Assembly: GCF_015352455.1 (NCBI RefSeq)
Contig: NZ_JADKPN010000004.1
Span: 62,001-126,000 of the forward strand
Reading direction: 5' to 3'
DNA: 64,000 nt
Source: Nocardioides islandensis
Lineage (GTDB): Bacteria > Actinomycetota > Actinomycetes > Propionibacteriales > Nocardioidaceae
How positions within the stretch are numbered: position 1 is the first letter of the stretch; each line of letters opens with the position of its first letter. The notes beneath the pieces are model-generated. The model was not told the origin of the DNA and searched no databases. It saw only the letters and a list, made by a program, of their open reading frames with translations. This document shows positions 9,508-18,809 of this stretch, piece by piece. The translations under genes and the position numbers were made by a program.

Positions 9508-10338
9508 CTACTTGTCGCTGGGTGAGAGGTGCCGGGCTCGCGCGAAGCAGAAGAGCCCGTAGCAGACGATCCCGGCCGCGATGACGACAAGCAGGACCTG
9601 CCCGAACGGGTAGGTCAGCACCTTGTGCAGGGCCTGGTCGAGGTTGCCCGACTTGTTGGCGTCGTGCGCGATGCCGCCGTAGGTGATCAAGCCACCCACG
9701 ATCGCGATCGCGATGCCCTTCCCGACGTAGCCGACCTTGCCGAACAGGAGGTAGGCCCTGCCGGTCTGGCCCGACTTCCCCTCGGCGTCCAGGTGCTTCG
9801 CGTAGTCCTCGGTGAATCCCTTGCGCACGTGGTTGGCGCCGTAGACGATCACCGCGAGGCCGACCGCGGCCACGATCCACTGGCCGGCCGGCCACCCCAT
9901 CACGGTCTGGGTCCACTTCGAACCGCCACCGGACTTGTTCTTGCCGATGACGACGCTCAGCGCGCTGATCCCGACGGCGGCGTAGATGATCGCCTTCATG
10001 ACCGAGACGGCGCGGGCCTTCCAGCGGTCCGCGCCCTCGTCCTTGTCCTGGTGACCGACGGCGGCCTCGAGGCCGCGCCAGATGACCAGCAGGAACATAC
10101 CGACCGCGATGGCCCAGACCAGGACCTCGCCGAACGGCTGCTGCGCCAGCTCCTGCATCGCGCCCTTGTTCGACGCCTTGCTCTGGCTCTCGCCGAACGC
10201 CAGCTGCAGGGCCAGCCAGCCGACCAGCAGGTGCACCACCCCATAGGCCACCAGCCCCGCGCGAATCGCCCAGTCGAGCCAGTCGCTCTGGTGGGCCTCC
10301 CTGCCCAGCGCCTCGGCCCGATCGGTCATGTCTCCCAT
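9508..10338 (-). CDS. DUF1206 integral membrane protein
   Basis: This 276-residue protein has six hydrophobic segments arranged as three similar two-helix units. Each unit contains a G-x-V/I-x-Y-G motif (GLVAYGVVHLLVGW, AIIYAAVGISAL, GIAIAIVGGLITYGG) and a hydrophobic partner helix. This is the known layout of DUF1206, a family common in actinobacteria with no assigned function. A second in-frame ATG at 10329 is an alternative start. A charged loop follows the second helix (HQDKDEGADRWK). Confidence 0.8.
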   Translation of the reverse strand: MGDMTDRAEALGREAHQSDWLDWAIRAGLVAYGVVHLLVGWLALQLAFGESQSKASNKGAMQELAQQPFGEVLVWAIAVGMFLLVIWRGLEAAVGHQDKDEGADRWKARAVSVMKAIIYAAVGISALSVVIGKNKSGGGSKWTQTVMGWPAGQWIVAAVGLAVIVYGANHVRKGFTEDYAKHLDAEGKSGQTGRAYLLFGKVGYVGKGIAIAIVGGLITYGGIAHDANKSGNLDQALHKVLTYPFGQVLLVVIAAGIVCYGLFCFARARHLSPSDK

Positions 10339-10389
10339 CCCGCCAACCTAGCCGCGGGATCCGGTGGGCCGGTCCACCCTCAGGGAGGG

Positions 10390-10800
10390 TCAGACGGCGA
10401 TCTCGTCCTTGCTCCGCAGCATCGCCCCGAGAACGCCGTTGACGAACCCCGGCGAGTCGTCGGTGGACAGGTCGCGGACCAGGGCGACGGCCTCGTCCAC
10501 GGCCACGGCGCCCGGCACGTCCTCGGACCAGAGCAGCTCCCAGACGCCGATGCGCAGGACGTTGCGGTCGACGGCGGGCATCCGGTTGAGGGCCCACCCC
10601 TGGGAGTACTCCGTCAGCAGCTCGTCGATGCGGCGGCGGTGCTCGGCGACCCCGCGCACGAGCAGCGCGGCGTACGGGTTGCTCGGACCCTCGCCGGCCT
10701 CGATCGCGCGGTCGAGGTACCCGATGGTGTCCTCGCCGCGCATCTCCGCGGCGTACAGGATGTCCAGGGCCTTCTTGCGGGCCCGTGAGCGAGCTGGCAC
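10390..10800 (-). CDS. nusB: Transcription antitermination factor NusB
   Basis: NusB binds boxA RNA with NusE (S10) during ribosomal RNA transcription. The 136-residue all-helical product has ARKKALDILYAAEMRG at the start, a middle VDRNVLRIGVWELLW and an end FVNGVLGAMLRS, all typical. The start is the GTG at 10800, only 12 bases after the efp stop. Association of nusB with efp and the shikimate genes is usual in actinobacteria. Confidence 0.95.
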   Translation of the reverse strand: MPARSRARKKALDILYAAEMRGEDTIGYLDRAIEAGEGPSNPYAALLVRGVAEHRRRIDELLTEYSQGWALNRMPAVDRNVLRIGVWELLWSEDVPGAVAVDEAVALVRDLSTDDSPGFVNGVLGAMLRSKDEIAV

Positions 10801-10812
10801 CTCAGCGGGTCA

Positions 10813-11376
10813 TCAGCCGGTGACGCGGCCGAGGTAGGAGGAGTCGCGGGTGTCGACCTTGATCTTCTCGCCGGTGGTGATGAACAGCGGCACGTTGACG
10901 GTCGCACCGGTCTCGACGGTGGCCGGCTTGGTGCCGCCCGTCGACCGGTCGCCCTGCAGGCCCGGCTCGGTGTAGGTGACCTCGAGCTCGACCGAGGCCG
11001 GGAGCTCGATGTAGAGCACGCGGCCGTCGTTGGTGGCGACGATCGCCTCCTGGTTCTCGAGCATGAAGTTCGAGGCGTCGCCGACGATGTCCGGGGAGAC
11101 CTCGAGCTGGTCGTAGGTGCCGGTGTCCATGAAGACGTACGACGTGCCGTCGTTGTAGAGGTACTGCATCGTCCGCTTGTCGACGTTCGCGACGTCGACC
11201 TTCACGTCGGCGTTGAAGGTCTTGTCGACGCTCTTGCCGGACTCGATGTTCTTGAGCTTGGTGCGGACGACGGCACCGCCCTTGCCGGGCTTGTGGTGCT
11301 GGAACCAGATGACCTGCCAGAGCTGGCCGTCGAGGTTGAGCACCATGCCGTTCTTGAGGTCGTTCGTCGTCGCCAT
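10813..11376 (-). CDS. efp: Translation elongation factor P
   Basis: EF-P relieves ribosome stalling at consecutive prolines. The length of 187 residues is standard. The three beta-barrel domains are complete and end in the family signature near [12 protein letters not shown]. The tip loop reads [10 protein letters not shown] with K32 at the position that is post-translationally modified in some bacteria; no modification gene is visible here. It sits upstream of nusB on the same transcript. A weak hairpin (CGGGAT, CATGA, ATCCCG at 11441-11457) separates it from aroQ. Confidence 0.97.
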   Translation of the reverse strand: MATTNDLKNGMVLNLDGQLWQVIWFQHHKPGKGGAVVRTKLKNIESGKSVDKTFNADVKVDVANVDKRTMQYLYNDGTSYVFMDTGTYDQLEVSPDIVGDASNFMLENQEAIVATNDGRVLYIELPASVELEVTYTEPGLQGDRSTGGTKPATVETGATVNVPLFITTGEKIKVDTRDSSYLGRVTG

Positions 11377-11496
11377 GCGAAAAGATCTACCTTCGGAAGT
11401 CGTGAGGGTGAGCAGCAGCCGAGTTTAGTGCCGGGCCCGACGGGATCATGAATCCCGAGCCACCAGGAGCTTCTCGTCCGAGCGGAGCGAGCCACA

Positions 11497-11916
11497 TCAC
11501 AGAGACTGCAGCGCTTCCCGGTAACCCTCGACGCCCTTGCCGACCACCACGGCCTTGGCGTGGGGGGTGACCACGGAGGTGTGGCGGAACTCCTCCGGGC
11601 GTTGCTCGGGGTTGCTCAAGTGCACCTCGACCAGCGGGGCAGTGAGCTGGGCACAGGCGTCGAAGAGCGCGTAGGAGTAGTGGGTCCAGGCGCCGGCGTT
11701 CAGCACCACCGGCGTGTGCTCGTCGGCGGCCTCGTTGAGCCAGTCGAGCAGGTCGCCCTCGTGGTTGGTCTGCCGGACCTCCACGTCGTACCCGAGCTCG
11801 CGGCCCCAGTCGATGCAGAGCTCGACGAGCTCGTTGTACGACGTGTGGCCGTACACGCCCGGCTCCCGGCGGCCGAGCCGCCCGAGGTTGGGGCCGTTGA
11901 GCACGAGCACCTTCAT
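11497..11916 (-). CDS. aroQ: Type II 3-dehydroquinate dehydratase
   Basis: It dehydrates 3-dehydroquinate to 3-dehydroshikimate, step three of the shikimate pathway. The 139-residue length and flavodoxin-like fold suit the type II enzyme, which forms dodecamers. [17 protein letters not shown] at the start carries the catalytic arginine and tyrosine, and [16 protein letters not shown] carries the substrate-binding histidine region. Translation starts at the ATG at 11916, overlapping the aroB stop; the longer open frame upstream is antisense noise. Confidence 0.95.
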   Translation of the reverse strand: MKVLVLNGPNLGRLGRREPGVYGHTSYNELVELCIDWGRELGYDVEVRQTNHEGDLLDWLNEAADEHTPVVLNAGAWTHYSYALFDACAQLTAPLVEVHLSNPEQRPEEFRHTSVVTPHAKAVVVGKGVEGYREALQSL

Positions 11917-13004
11917 CCGGCACCTCCCCCTGTCATCACGTCGTACGCCGCCCGCAGCATCTCCTCCGGAGGGTCGGCGAGCACGCGGGGCACGCCGATG
12001 CCTTCCAGCACGACGAACCTCAGGGTGCTGCCGCGGGCCTTCTTGTCGACGGCCATCGCGGCCCGCAGCTCCTCGTACGACGCGCCGTACCACCGCGTGG
12101 GCAGCCCCACCCGCTCGAACGCCGCCCGGTGCCGCTCGGCGGTGGCGTCGTCGAGGACCCCGGCCACCCGCGCGAGCTCGGCGACGAACACGCTGCCGAT
12201 CGCCACGGCCTCGCCGTGTCGGACCTGGTAGTCGCTGGCCCGCTCGATCGCGTGCGCCATGGTGTGGCCGTAGTTGAGGACCTCACGGCGCCCCGACTCC
12301 TTGAGGTCGTCGACGACGACGTCGATCTTGACCTGGATGGCGCGCTCCACGAGCTCGCGCAGCACGTCGGAGTCGGGCGTGATCGTGTCAGGGTCGGTGC
12401 CCTCGACGAGGTCGAGGATGACGGGATCGGCGATGAAGCCGCACTTCACGACCTCGCCGAGGCCGGCGACCAGCTCGGCGCGGGGCAGCGAGTCGAGGAG
12501 CGCCACGTCGCAGAGCACGCCGGCGGGCTCGTGGAAGGCACCGACGAGGTTCTTGCCGGCGCCGGTGTCGATGCCGGTCTTGCCGCCGACGGCCGCGTCC
12601 ACCATGGCCAGCAGGCTGGTGGGGACGTGCACGACCCGGACCCCCCGCAGCCAGGTCGCCGCCACGAACCCGCCCAGGTCGGTCGTCGCGCCGCCGCCCA
12701 GAGCGACGACGGCGTCGGAGCGGGTGAACCCGAGGCGGCCGAGCGCCTCCCAGCAGTCCGCCGCGACGGCCGCGGTCTTGGCGGCCTCGCCGTCGGGCAC
12801 GGGCAGCAGGTGGACCTCGTAGGCGCTCATCGCGGTGCGGGCCAGGTGCGCCAGCTGGCCCAGGCCCACGGGGTGGACCAGGGCGACGCGCTGGGGGCCG
12901 TCCCCGAGCACGCCCGGGAGCCGGTCGAGCAGCTCGCGGCCGACGACGACGTCGTACGGCGACGCGCCGCCGACGTGGAGGACGGTCGGCTCCCGGGCGC
13001 TCAT
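11913..13004 (-). CDS. aroB: 3-dehydroquinate synthase
   Basis: AroB converts DAHP to 3-dehydroquinate using NAD+ and a divalent metal. The 363-residue product has the nucleotide loop GGGATTD at 103-109, [19 protein letters not shown], the metal glutamate in GLGEVVKCG and metal histidines in NYGHTMAHA and RHGEAVAIG. It overlaps aroK upstream and aroQ downstream, so aroC-aroK-aroB-aroQ form one tightly coupled unit. Confidence 0.97.
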   Translation of the reverse strand: MSAREPTVLHVGGASPYDVVVGRELLDRLPGVLGDGPQRVALVHPVGLGQLAHLARTAMSAYEVHLLPVPDGEAAKTAAVAADCWEALGRLGFTRSDAVVALGGGATTDLGGFVAATWLRGVRVVHVPTSLLAMVDAAVGGKTGIDTGAGKNLVGAFHEPAGVLCDVALLDSLPRAELVAGLGEVVKCGFIADPVILDLVEGTDPDTITPDSDVLRELVERAIQVKIDVVVDDLKESGRREVLNYGHTMAHAIERASDYQVRHGEAVAIGSVFVAELARVAGVLDDATAERHRAAFERVGLPTRWYGASYEELRAAMAVDKKARGSTLRFVVLEGIGVPRVLADPPEEMLRAAYDVMTGGGAG

Positions 13005-13504
13005 GCCGGCACCTTGCGGAGGATCTCCTCGGCGACCTGCTCGGGGGTGAGCCCGTCGGTGTCGACGGTCTCGGTGGCCACCGACTCGTACACGGGCGTG
13101 CGCTCGTCGAGCAGCGCCTTGATGCGGGCCCGGACGTTGCCGAGGAGCAGCGGGCGGGAGGTACCGAGGCCGACACGCTTGACCGCCTCGGACAGCCCGA
13201 CCTTCAGGAACACCACGCGCTGACCCTCCAGGAGTCCGCGGGTCTGCTCGTCGAGGACCGCGCCGCCGCCGAGGGACAGCACGCCGTCGTGACCCGTGAG
13301 TGCCTGGGCGACCGCATCCTTCTCGAGCGTGCGGAAGGCGGCCTCACCGTCGTCGAGGAAGATCTCCGAGACCGTCTTGCCGGCCACGGCCTCGACATCG
13401 GTGTCGGTGTCGCGGGCCGACGTGCCCCAGGCCTCGGCGAGCAGGGCCCCCACGGTGGACTTGCCGGCGCCCATGGGGCCGACCAGGACGACCCTCGGGC
13501 TCAC
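13001..13504 (-). CDS. aroK: Shikimate kinase
   Basis: It phosphorylates shikimate at the 3-hydroxyl using ATP. The 167-residue P-loop protein has Walker [10 protein letters not shown] at residues 9-17, the substrate motif DTDTDVEA and the GGGAVLD loop. The GTG start at 13504 overlaps the aroC stop by 4 bases, which decides it against longer upstream frames. No fusion with another shikimate enzyme is seen. Confidence 0.95.
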   Translation of the reverse strand: MSPRVVLVGPMGAGKSTVGALLAEAWGTSARDTDTDVEAVAGKTVSEIFLDDGEAAFRTLEKDAVAQALTGHDGVLSLGGGAVLDEQTRGLLEGQRVVFLKVGLSEAVKRVGLGTSRPLLLGNVRARIKALLDERTPVYESVATETVDTDGLTPEQVAEEILRKVPA

Positions 13505-14679
13505 CTGAACCTCAGGGTGTCCAGGTAGCTCTCCGCGTTGCGCCGGGTCTCGGTCACCGAGTCGCCGCCGAACTTCTCCAGCACGGCGTCGGCCAGCACC
13601 AGCGCCACCATCGCCTCGGCGACGACGCCGGCCGCGGGGACGGCGCAGACGTCGGAGCGCTGGTGGTGGGCGACGGCCTCCTCGCCGGTGCTCACGTCGA
13701 CGGTGCGCAGAGCGCGCGGGACGGTGGCGATCGGCTTCATGGCGGCGCGCACGCGGAGCACCTCGCCGGTGGTCATGCCGCCCTCGGTGCCACCGCTGCG
13801 ACCCGACGTACGCCGGATGCCCTCGTCGGTGGGAACGATCTCGTCGTGGGCCTCGCTGCCGGGGGTGGCCGCCAGCGCGAAGCCGTCGCCGACCTCGACG
13901 CCCTTGATCGCCTGGATCCCCATCAGCGCCCCTGCAAGCCGCGCGTCGAGGCGACGGTCCCAGTGGACGTGCGAGCCGAGGCCCGGCGGCAGGCCGTGCA
14001 CGACGACCTCGACGACGCCGCCGAGGGTGTCGCCGTCCTTGTGGGCCTCGTCGATGCGCTCGACCATCAGCTTGCTCGCGTCGGGGTCGAGGCAGCGGAC
14101 CGGGTCGTCGTCGAGGTACCCGCCGTCGTCCGGCGTGGGGATCACCCCGGCGGGGGCAGGTACGCCGCCGAGCTCGACGACGTGGGAGACGAGCCGGGCG
14201 CCGACGGCCTGGTGGAGGAACGCGCCGGCCACGCGGCCGAGGGCGACGCGAGCCGCGGTCTCGCGGGCCGAGGCGCGCTCGAGGACCGGGCGAGCCTCCT
14301 CGAAGGCGTACTTCTGCATGCCGACGAGGTCGGCGTGGCCGGGGCGCGGCCGGGTGAGGGCGCCGTTGCGGGCGAGGGCGTCGAGCACGACGGGGTCGAC
14401 GGGGTCGGCGGCCATCACCTGCTCCCACTTGGGCCACTCGGTGTTGGCGATCTCGATCGCGACCGGGCCCCCGATGGTCTCGCCGTGGCGGACGCCGCCG
14501 ACGAAGCGGACCTCGTCCTGCTCGAACTTCATCCGCGCGCCGCGGCCGTGGCCCTGGCGGCGGCGGGCCAACGCGTCGCGGACGTCGTCGGTGGTGACGG
14601 AGACGTGCGCGGGCAGCCCCTCGAGGATCGCGACGAGGAGCGGGCCGTGGGACTCGCCCGCGGTGAGCCAGCGCAGCAT
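13501..14679 (-). CDS. aroC: Chorismate synthase
   Basis: This FMN-dependent enzyme eliminates phosphate from EPSP to give chorismate, the branch point for aromatic amino acids. The 392-residue length is normal. Signatures are [16 protein letters not shown] at residues 8-23, [12 protein letters not shown] and [12 protein letters not shown]. It is the first gene of the aroCKBQ unit and follows the prepilin peptidase gene by about 20 bases. Confidence 0.97.
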   Translation of the reverse strand: MLRWLTAGESHGPLLVAILEGLPAHVSVTTDDVRDALARRRQGHGRGARMKFEQDEVRFVGGVRHGETIGGPVAIEIANTEWPKWEQVMAADPVDPVVLDALARNGALTRPRPGHADLVGMQKYAFEEARPVLERASARETAARVALGRVAGAFLHQAVGARLVSHVVELGGVPAPAGVIPTPDDGGYLDDDPVRCLDPDASKLMVERIDEAHKDGDTLGGVVEVVVHGLPPGLGSHVHWDRRLDARLAGALMGIQAIKGVEVGDGFALAATPGSEAHDEIVPTDEGIRRTSGRSGGTEGGMTTGEVLRVRAAMKPIATVPRALRTVDVSTGEEAVAHHQRSDVCAVPAAGVVAEAMVALVLADAVLEKFGGDSVTETRRNAESYLDTLRFR

Positions 14680-14698
14680 GCCGTCAGTGTTTCACGGC

Positions 14699-15493
14699 TC
14701 AACCAGTGGTCAGGCCGCCGAGCCAGTCGCCGAACAACAGGCCGGCCAGGGCGCCGACCAGCATGAACGGGCCGAACGGTACGTGCTTGCGGTGCACGAT
14801 CCTGGCCAGCGAGAGGAGCGCTCCGCCGACCCCGCCGAGCAGGAACCCGGCGTACACGCCCACGACGAGCTCCGCCGTGCCGACGTACCCCAGGGCGATG
14901 CCGAGGATGCCGGACAGCCGGACGTCGCCGTACCCGAGCCCGCGCGGGTAGACGTACCAGAGCACGAAGTACAGGAGGCCGGCTCCCGCCCAGCCGATGG
15001 CCGCGCGGACGAGGTCCTGCCAGTCCTGGGTGACCAGCGCGGCGACGACGACGAGCACGATCACGCCGGCGTACGTGCGGAGGATGAGCCACGTCGGCAG
15101 CAGCCGGGTGCGCCAGTCGATGACCGCGAGCGCGATGCTGACGGGTACGAGCGGCAGCCACACCAGCAGCGCGACGTCCCAGCCCAGCGCGAACCCGACC
15201 AGCCCGCCGATGACCAGGCTGGCCGCGATGCTTTTCCAGAGCAGCCCGGGCAGGTCGGCGATGGCGGCGTACAGCTCCTTCGGCGGCTCCTCCGCCTCGG
15301 TCTCCCCGCCCTCGAACCGCGGCGCGGCCCCCGCCTCCTCGGCCCCGGCGCCGTCCCCGGCGCCGTCCTCGGGGACCTCGGCCTCCGGCTCGGGCACCCG
15401 TTCGATGATGCGAGGGACGAGGACGCCGGCCGCCGCCGACACCAGCGCGCCGAAGGCCGCGGTGTCCACGTGCGCCGCCCACTCCACACCCAC
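14699..15493 (-). CDS. A24-family prepilin peptidase-like membrane protein
   Basis: This polytopic membrane aspartyl protease would cleave type IV prepilin leaders. The catalytic aspartates are D126 in LAVIDWRTR and D190 in GLGYGD, both required in the family, with several hydrophobic segments around them. The N-terminal cysteine-rich methylase domain of PilD is absent. In its place is an acidic Ala/Glu-rich segment (residues 33-75). No pilin or pilus assembly genes lie in the window. Placement next to aroC recurs in actinobacteria. Confidence 0.82.
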   Translation of the reverse strand: MGVEWAAHVDTAAFGALVSAAAGVLVPRIIERVPEPEAEVPEDGAGDGAGAEEAGAAPRFEGGETEAEEPPKELYAAIADLPGLLWKSIAASLVIGGLVGFALGWDVALLVWLPLVPVSIALAVIDWRTRLLPTWLILRTYAGVIVLVVVAALVTQDWQDLVRAAIGWAGAGLLYFVLWYVYPRGLGYGDVRLSGILGIALGYVGTAELVVGVYAGFLLGGVGGALLSLARIVHRKHVPFGPFMLVGALAGLLFGDWLGGLTTG

Positions 15494-15513
15494 ACCCGGA
15501 CCCTACTGACCCC

Positions 15514-15648
15514 GTTGAGCTGCGCCCCCGAAACACGCGAGTTGCGCTCCGGGTACGGGCGAGTTGCGCCCCCGGTACAGGCGAGTTGCGCCCCCGGGAC
15601 GGTCGAGTTGCGCCCTCGGCACGGTCGACGTGCGTTCCCGTACCCACT
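15514..15648. repeat. Degenerate 22-bp tandem array, left flank of endonuclease-like gene
   Basis: About six contiguous 22-bp units begin GAGTTGCGC on the plus strand, with clear units at 15539, 15561, 15583 and 15605. The unit reads approximately GAGTTGCGCCCCCGGTACGG plus two bases. It is the same unit as the array at 16671-16800 but inverted. It lies about 90 bases before the start of the gene at 15739. There are no spacers, so it is not a CRISPR array. Confidence 0.85.
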
Positions 15649-15738
15649 TTCCGCCCACAGTCGTCGAATCCGCCCGCTCCTCCACAGGTTCGCGGGAGGG
15701 CCGGTACGTCGGGACCTGGCTCGGGCAAGGAGCTCCAC

Positions 15739-16668
15739 ATGATCGTGGACTTCCCGAAAGAACCGTTCACCGTGGCCTCGGCGGCAACCTTGGGCATCAC
15801 CAAGCGGCGCATCGGAGAGGGCGTACGTCGCGGCGAGCTGGCCAGGCTGTTCCGCCACGTCTATCTCCGCACCGACATCGAGGTGACGACCGAGATGCGC
15901 GTGTCGGCGGCCCTCCTCGTCATCAGCCCGCACGTGGTGGTCTGCGACCGGACGGCAGCGTGGATCTGGGGGGTCGACTGCTTCCGCCTCCGCGAGCTCG
16001 AGGTGCCAGCGGCGTTGGAGACCTACACACTGCGCGGACACCGCGCACCGGAGCGGCCTGAGATCCGAGGTGGTCAGCGGGACCTCGGTCCACAGGACTG
16101 GACGACGGTCGGTGGTCTTCGCGTCACGACACCGCTTCGGACAGCGCTCGACCTCGGCTGCTGCCTGCCCCGGCGAGATGCCCTCGCCGCCATGGACGCC
16201 CTCGCTCGCGCGTTCGGGTTCACCTCACGCGATCTCGTCCTGCAGCTGCGGCGGTACGCGCGCCGCCGCGGGGTCGTCCAGCTACGCGAGCTCGCGGCCC
16301 TGGTCGATCCGCGGGCCGAGTCCACCGGCGAGTCCTGGACACGCCTCGTCATGCACGACCACGGGCTACCGGCGCCGCAGGTCAACTGGTGGGTGCTCGT
16401 GGACGGCGTACCGACGTTCCGACTCGATCTCGCCTACCCACTCGCGAGGGTTGCTGTCGAGTACGACGGGGAGGAGTTCCACTCGAGCGATGAGGACAAG
16501 CACGCTGATGCCGAGCGACGGGACTGGCTGGAGTCGCACGGGTGGACCGTGATCGTCGTGGACAAGGGCTCCTTCACCGACGACGCCATCGGCGAGTGGA
16601 TCCAGGAGGTTCGGGATGCGCTGAGCACGGCCCAGCAGCCGCCGCGACGCTGGTACGCGCGGGTCTGA
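15739..16668 (+). CDS. Winged-helix plus endonuclease-like (DUF559/Vsr-type) protein
   Basis: This 309-residue protein has an N-terminal winged-helix region resembling AbiEi-type antitoxin domains (PFTVASAATLGITKRRIGEGVRRG, residues 9-32), then a middle segment with GLRVTTPLRTALDL. The C-terminal domain resembles PD-(D/E)XK/Vsr nucleases: E198 in GESWTR, D230 in RLDLAYP, E241 and D243 in VEYDGEEFH, then DAERRDWLESHGW. The ATG at 15739 follows AAGGAG and excludes the repeat array. It is the only plus-strand gene in the shikimate region and lies between two inverted arrays of one 22-bp repeat. Nuclease activity is inferred from fold resemblance only. Confidence 0.65.
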   Translation: MIVDFPKEPFTVASAATLGITKRRIGEGVRRGELARLFRHVYLRTDIEVTTEMRVSAALLVISPHVVVCDRTAAWIWGVDCFRLRELEVPAALETYTLRGHRAPERPEIRGGQRDLGPQDWTTVGGLRVTTPLRTALDLGCCLPRRDALAAMDALARAFGFTSRDLVLQLRRYARRRGVVQLRELAALVDPRAESTGESWTRLVMHDHGLPAPQVNWWVLVDGVPTFRLDLAYPLARVAVEYDGEEFHSSDEDKHADAERRDWLESHGWTVIVVDKGSFTDDAIGEWIQEVRDALSTAQQPPRRWYARV

Positions 16669-16670
16669 CG

Positions 16671-16800
16671 CGCAACTCGCCCGTACCGCAGGCGCAACTC
16701 ACCCGTACCGCAGGCGCAACTCACCCGTACCGCAGGCGCAACTCACCCGTACCGCAGGCGCAACTCACCCGTACCGCAGGCGCAACTCGACCGGCTCAGG
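16671..16800. repeat. Near-perfect 22-bp tandem array, right flank
   Basis: Five contiguous copies of CGCAACTCACCCGTACCGCA plus GG start at 16671, 16693, 16715, 16737 and 16759 (the first has G for A), followed by a partial copy to 16800. The reverse complement matches the left-flank unit (GAGTTGCG, then GGTACGGG), so both arrays are copies of one element in inverted orientation. The array begins two bases after the stop of the endonuclease-like gene and runs into the last codons of aroE. Confidence 0.95.
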
Positions 16801-17590
16801 CCAGGGCGGCGCGCATGGGGGTGAGGACGTCGGCGGCGGGGGTGCCCGTGAAGAGCTCGAACTGGAGGGCGGCCTGGTGGACGAGGAGGTCGAGGCCGGT
16901 GACGAGCACCTGGTCGCCGGCGGACGCGGCGGCCAGCGGGGTGGGCCAGGGGTGGTAGGTGACCTCGAAGAGGACGGGTACGCCGGCGCAGCGGGACACC
17001 AGGGCGGGGGACTGGGCCGCGGCCGGGATGGTCGACACCAGTACCTCCCCCACGACGGTCCCGGACGACAGCGGGGCGACCGACACCGTGGGCCCGGCCG
17101 GGTGGGCGGCCAGCACGGAGACGGCCGTCGCGGACCGGGCCGCGTCGCGGACCAGCAGCGTGATCTCCCGGGCACCCAGGGACGCCAGCGCCAGCCCGGT
17201 CGAGACGGCCGTCGCTCCCCCGCCCAGGATCGTGGCCGAGGTGACCGGCCCCGCGTACCGCTCGCGCAGCGCCGCGGCCGCCCCGGGGACGTCGGTGTTC
17301 TCCGCCGACCACGCGCCCGAGGACGACCGGACGAGCGTGTTGGCCACGCCCGACGACGTCACGACCGGCGAGGCCGTGGACGCCAGGGCGGCTGCCTCGC
17401 GCTTGAGCGGCGCGGTCACCGACAGCCCGCGCCACTCCTCGTCCAGGGACGACACGAACGACGCCAGCGTCCCGGACGGGACCTGCACCGCGTCGTACGA
17501 CCACGACAGCCCGGCAGCCGCGTACCCCGCGCGGTGCAGCACCGGCGACTGCGAGTGACCGATCGGGTCACCGACGACGGCGCACCTCAT
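16796..17590 (-). CDS. aroE: Shikimate dehydrogenase
   Basis: It reduces 3-dehydroshikimate to shikimate with NADPH. The 264-residue product has the substrate loop near DPIGHSQSPVLH, the catalytic lysine in GLSVTAPLKREA, the NTD motif and the nucleotide loop ILGGGATA. The C-terminal LDLLVHQAALQFELFTG is typical. It is separated from aroCKBQ by the prepilin peptidase and the repeat-flanked gene. The last codons overlap the final partial unit of the 22-bp array. Confidence 0.93.
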   Translation of the reverse strand: MRCAVVGDPIGHSQSPVLHRAGYAAAGLSWSYDAVQVPSGTLASFVSSLDEEWRGLSVTAPLKREAAALASTASPVVTSSGVANTLVRSSSGAWSAENTDVPGAAAALRERYAGPVTSATILGGGATAVSTGLALASLGAREITLLVRDAARSATAVSVLAAHPAGPTVSVAPLSSGTVVGEVLVSTIPAAAQSPALVSRCAGVPVLFEVTYHPWPTPLAAASAGDQVLVTGLDLLVHQAALQFELFTGTPAADVLTPMRAALA

Positions 17591-17600
17591 GAGGACCGCG

Positions 17601-18809
17601 TCAGCACCGGTCGGACTGCGTCTCGCAGTACTGCTCGTACTCGTTCTTGAACGTCAGGAACTCGTCGTAGCTGTCGGTGAACTTCGTCTCGCCGGTTGCC
17701 AGGTTCACCGTCACGTAGAAGAACCAGGGCCCTTCCTCGGGGTTCAGCGCGGCCCGGATGGCGTCGTCGCCCGGGGCCTCGATCGGCGTCGGCGGGAGCC
17801 CCTTGTGCGTGTAGAGGTTGTACGGCGAGTCCGCCACCGACTCCTTGTCGGCGTCGGTGATCACCGTCGAGCCGCTGCGTCCGAGCGCGTAGTTCACGCT
17901 GGCGTCGATCTGCAGGAAGCCGGCCGACGGGTTCGGGTCGATGTCCAGCCGGTTGTAGATGACCCGCGCGATCTTGCCGCGGTAGTCGCCGCGTCCCTCG
18001 GCCTCGATGAGGCTGGCGACCGTCATCACCTCGCCCGGCGTGTGGCCGAGCGCGGCAGCGCCCTCCTCGAGGCCCGCGTCGTCGGCGGCCTGCTGCCAGC
18101 GGGCGACCATCTTCTTCAGCATGTCGACCGGCTTGTCCTGGGGACCGAAGTCGTACGTCGAGGGGAACAGGTACCCCTCCGCGTTGCCGTTCGCGTAGTC
18201 GGGCAGCCCGAGCCTGGTCGGGTCGTCCAGCACCTTCTCGAAGGCCTTCGCCGGGTAGTCGGTCGAGGCGGCCAGCCGCTCGATGATCTGCTTGACCTGG
18301 AACCCCTCGGGGATGGTCACGGTGTTCTTGATGATGTTGGCCGGGTTGCTGAGGATGTCGAAGGCGTCGGACGCCTTCATCTCCTTCTTCAGCTGGTAGA
18401 AGCCGACCTGGATGTTGGTGCTGCTGCCGGCCGCCTCCATGAACGCGTCGACCGACTGCACGACGCCCTTGTCCTTGAGGTTGCGGCCGATCGCGCCGAC
18501 CGTGTCGCCGGACTTCACCTCGAAGGTCACCTTGCCCTTGCCCGGTCCCGGGTAGTCGGGCGAGGTGGAGAACTGGTCGCGGATGAACTCCGCACCCTTG
18601 GTCAGGGCGACGTACGCGCCGCCGCCGATCAGCGCGAGCGCGACCAACGCCGCCAGGCAGCCGGGGATCGAGCGACCGCGCTTCTTGCGGCGGCCACCCT
18701 CCGGCGGGTACTCCTCGTCGTCCCCGATCTCGGACGCGTCGTCGTACGCGTCGTCGTACGCGTCGTCGGGGGGCTCGTCGAGGCCGTACCTCGGGTCGCG
18801 GTCACTCAT
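17601..18809 (-). CDS. mltG: Endolytic murein transglycosylase MltG
   Basis: MltG cleaves nascent peptidoglycan at the membrane and is thought to terminate glycan strands. The 402-residue product has a 45-residue acidic cytoplasmic head, one transmembrane helix at about 47-69, a LysM-like segment (VKSGDTVGAIGRNL) and the YceG catalytic domain with E269 in SLIEAEG. The ATG at 18809 is chosen because GAGGAG lies just before it; an in-frame ATG at 18821 lacks such a site. It overlaps ruvX by 8 bases. Confidence 0.92.
   Translation of the reverse strand: MSDRDPRYGLDEPPDDAYDDAYDDASEIGDDEEYPPEGGRRKKRGRSIPGCLAALVALALIGGGAYVALTKGAEFIRDQFSTSPDYPGPGKGKVTFEVKSGDTVGAIGRNLKDKGVVQSVDAFMEAAGSSTNIQVGFYQLKKEMKASDAFDILSNPANIIKNTVTIPEGFQVKQIIERLAASTDYPAKAFEKVLDDPTRLGLPDYANGNAEGYLFPSTYDFGPQDKPVDMLKKMVARWQQAADDAGLEEGAAALGHTPGEVMTVASLIEAEGRGDYRGKIARVIYNRLDIDPNPSAGFLQIDASVNYALGRSGSTVITDADKESVADSPYNLYTHKGLPPTPIEAPGDDAIRAALNPEEGPWFFYVTVNLATGETKFTDSYDEFLTFKNEYEQYCETQSDRC

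Noticed and set aside
15739-16668. Restriction-modification system
   Set aside because: The protein has a nuclease-like core but no methyltransferase or specificity gene is adjacent.
16671-16800. CRISPR array
   Set aside because: Repeats are contiguous with no spacers, and no cas genes are near.
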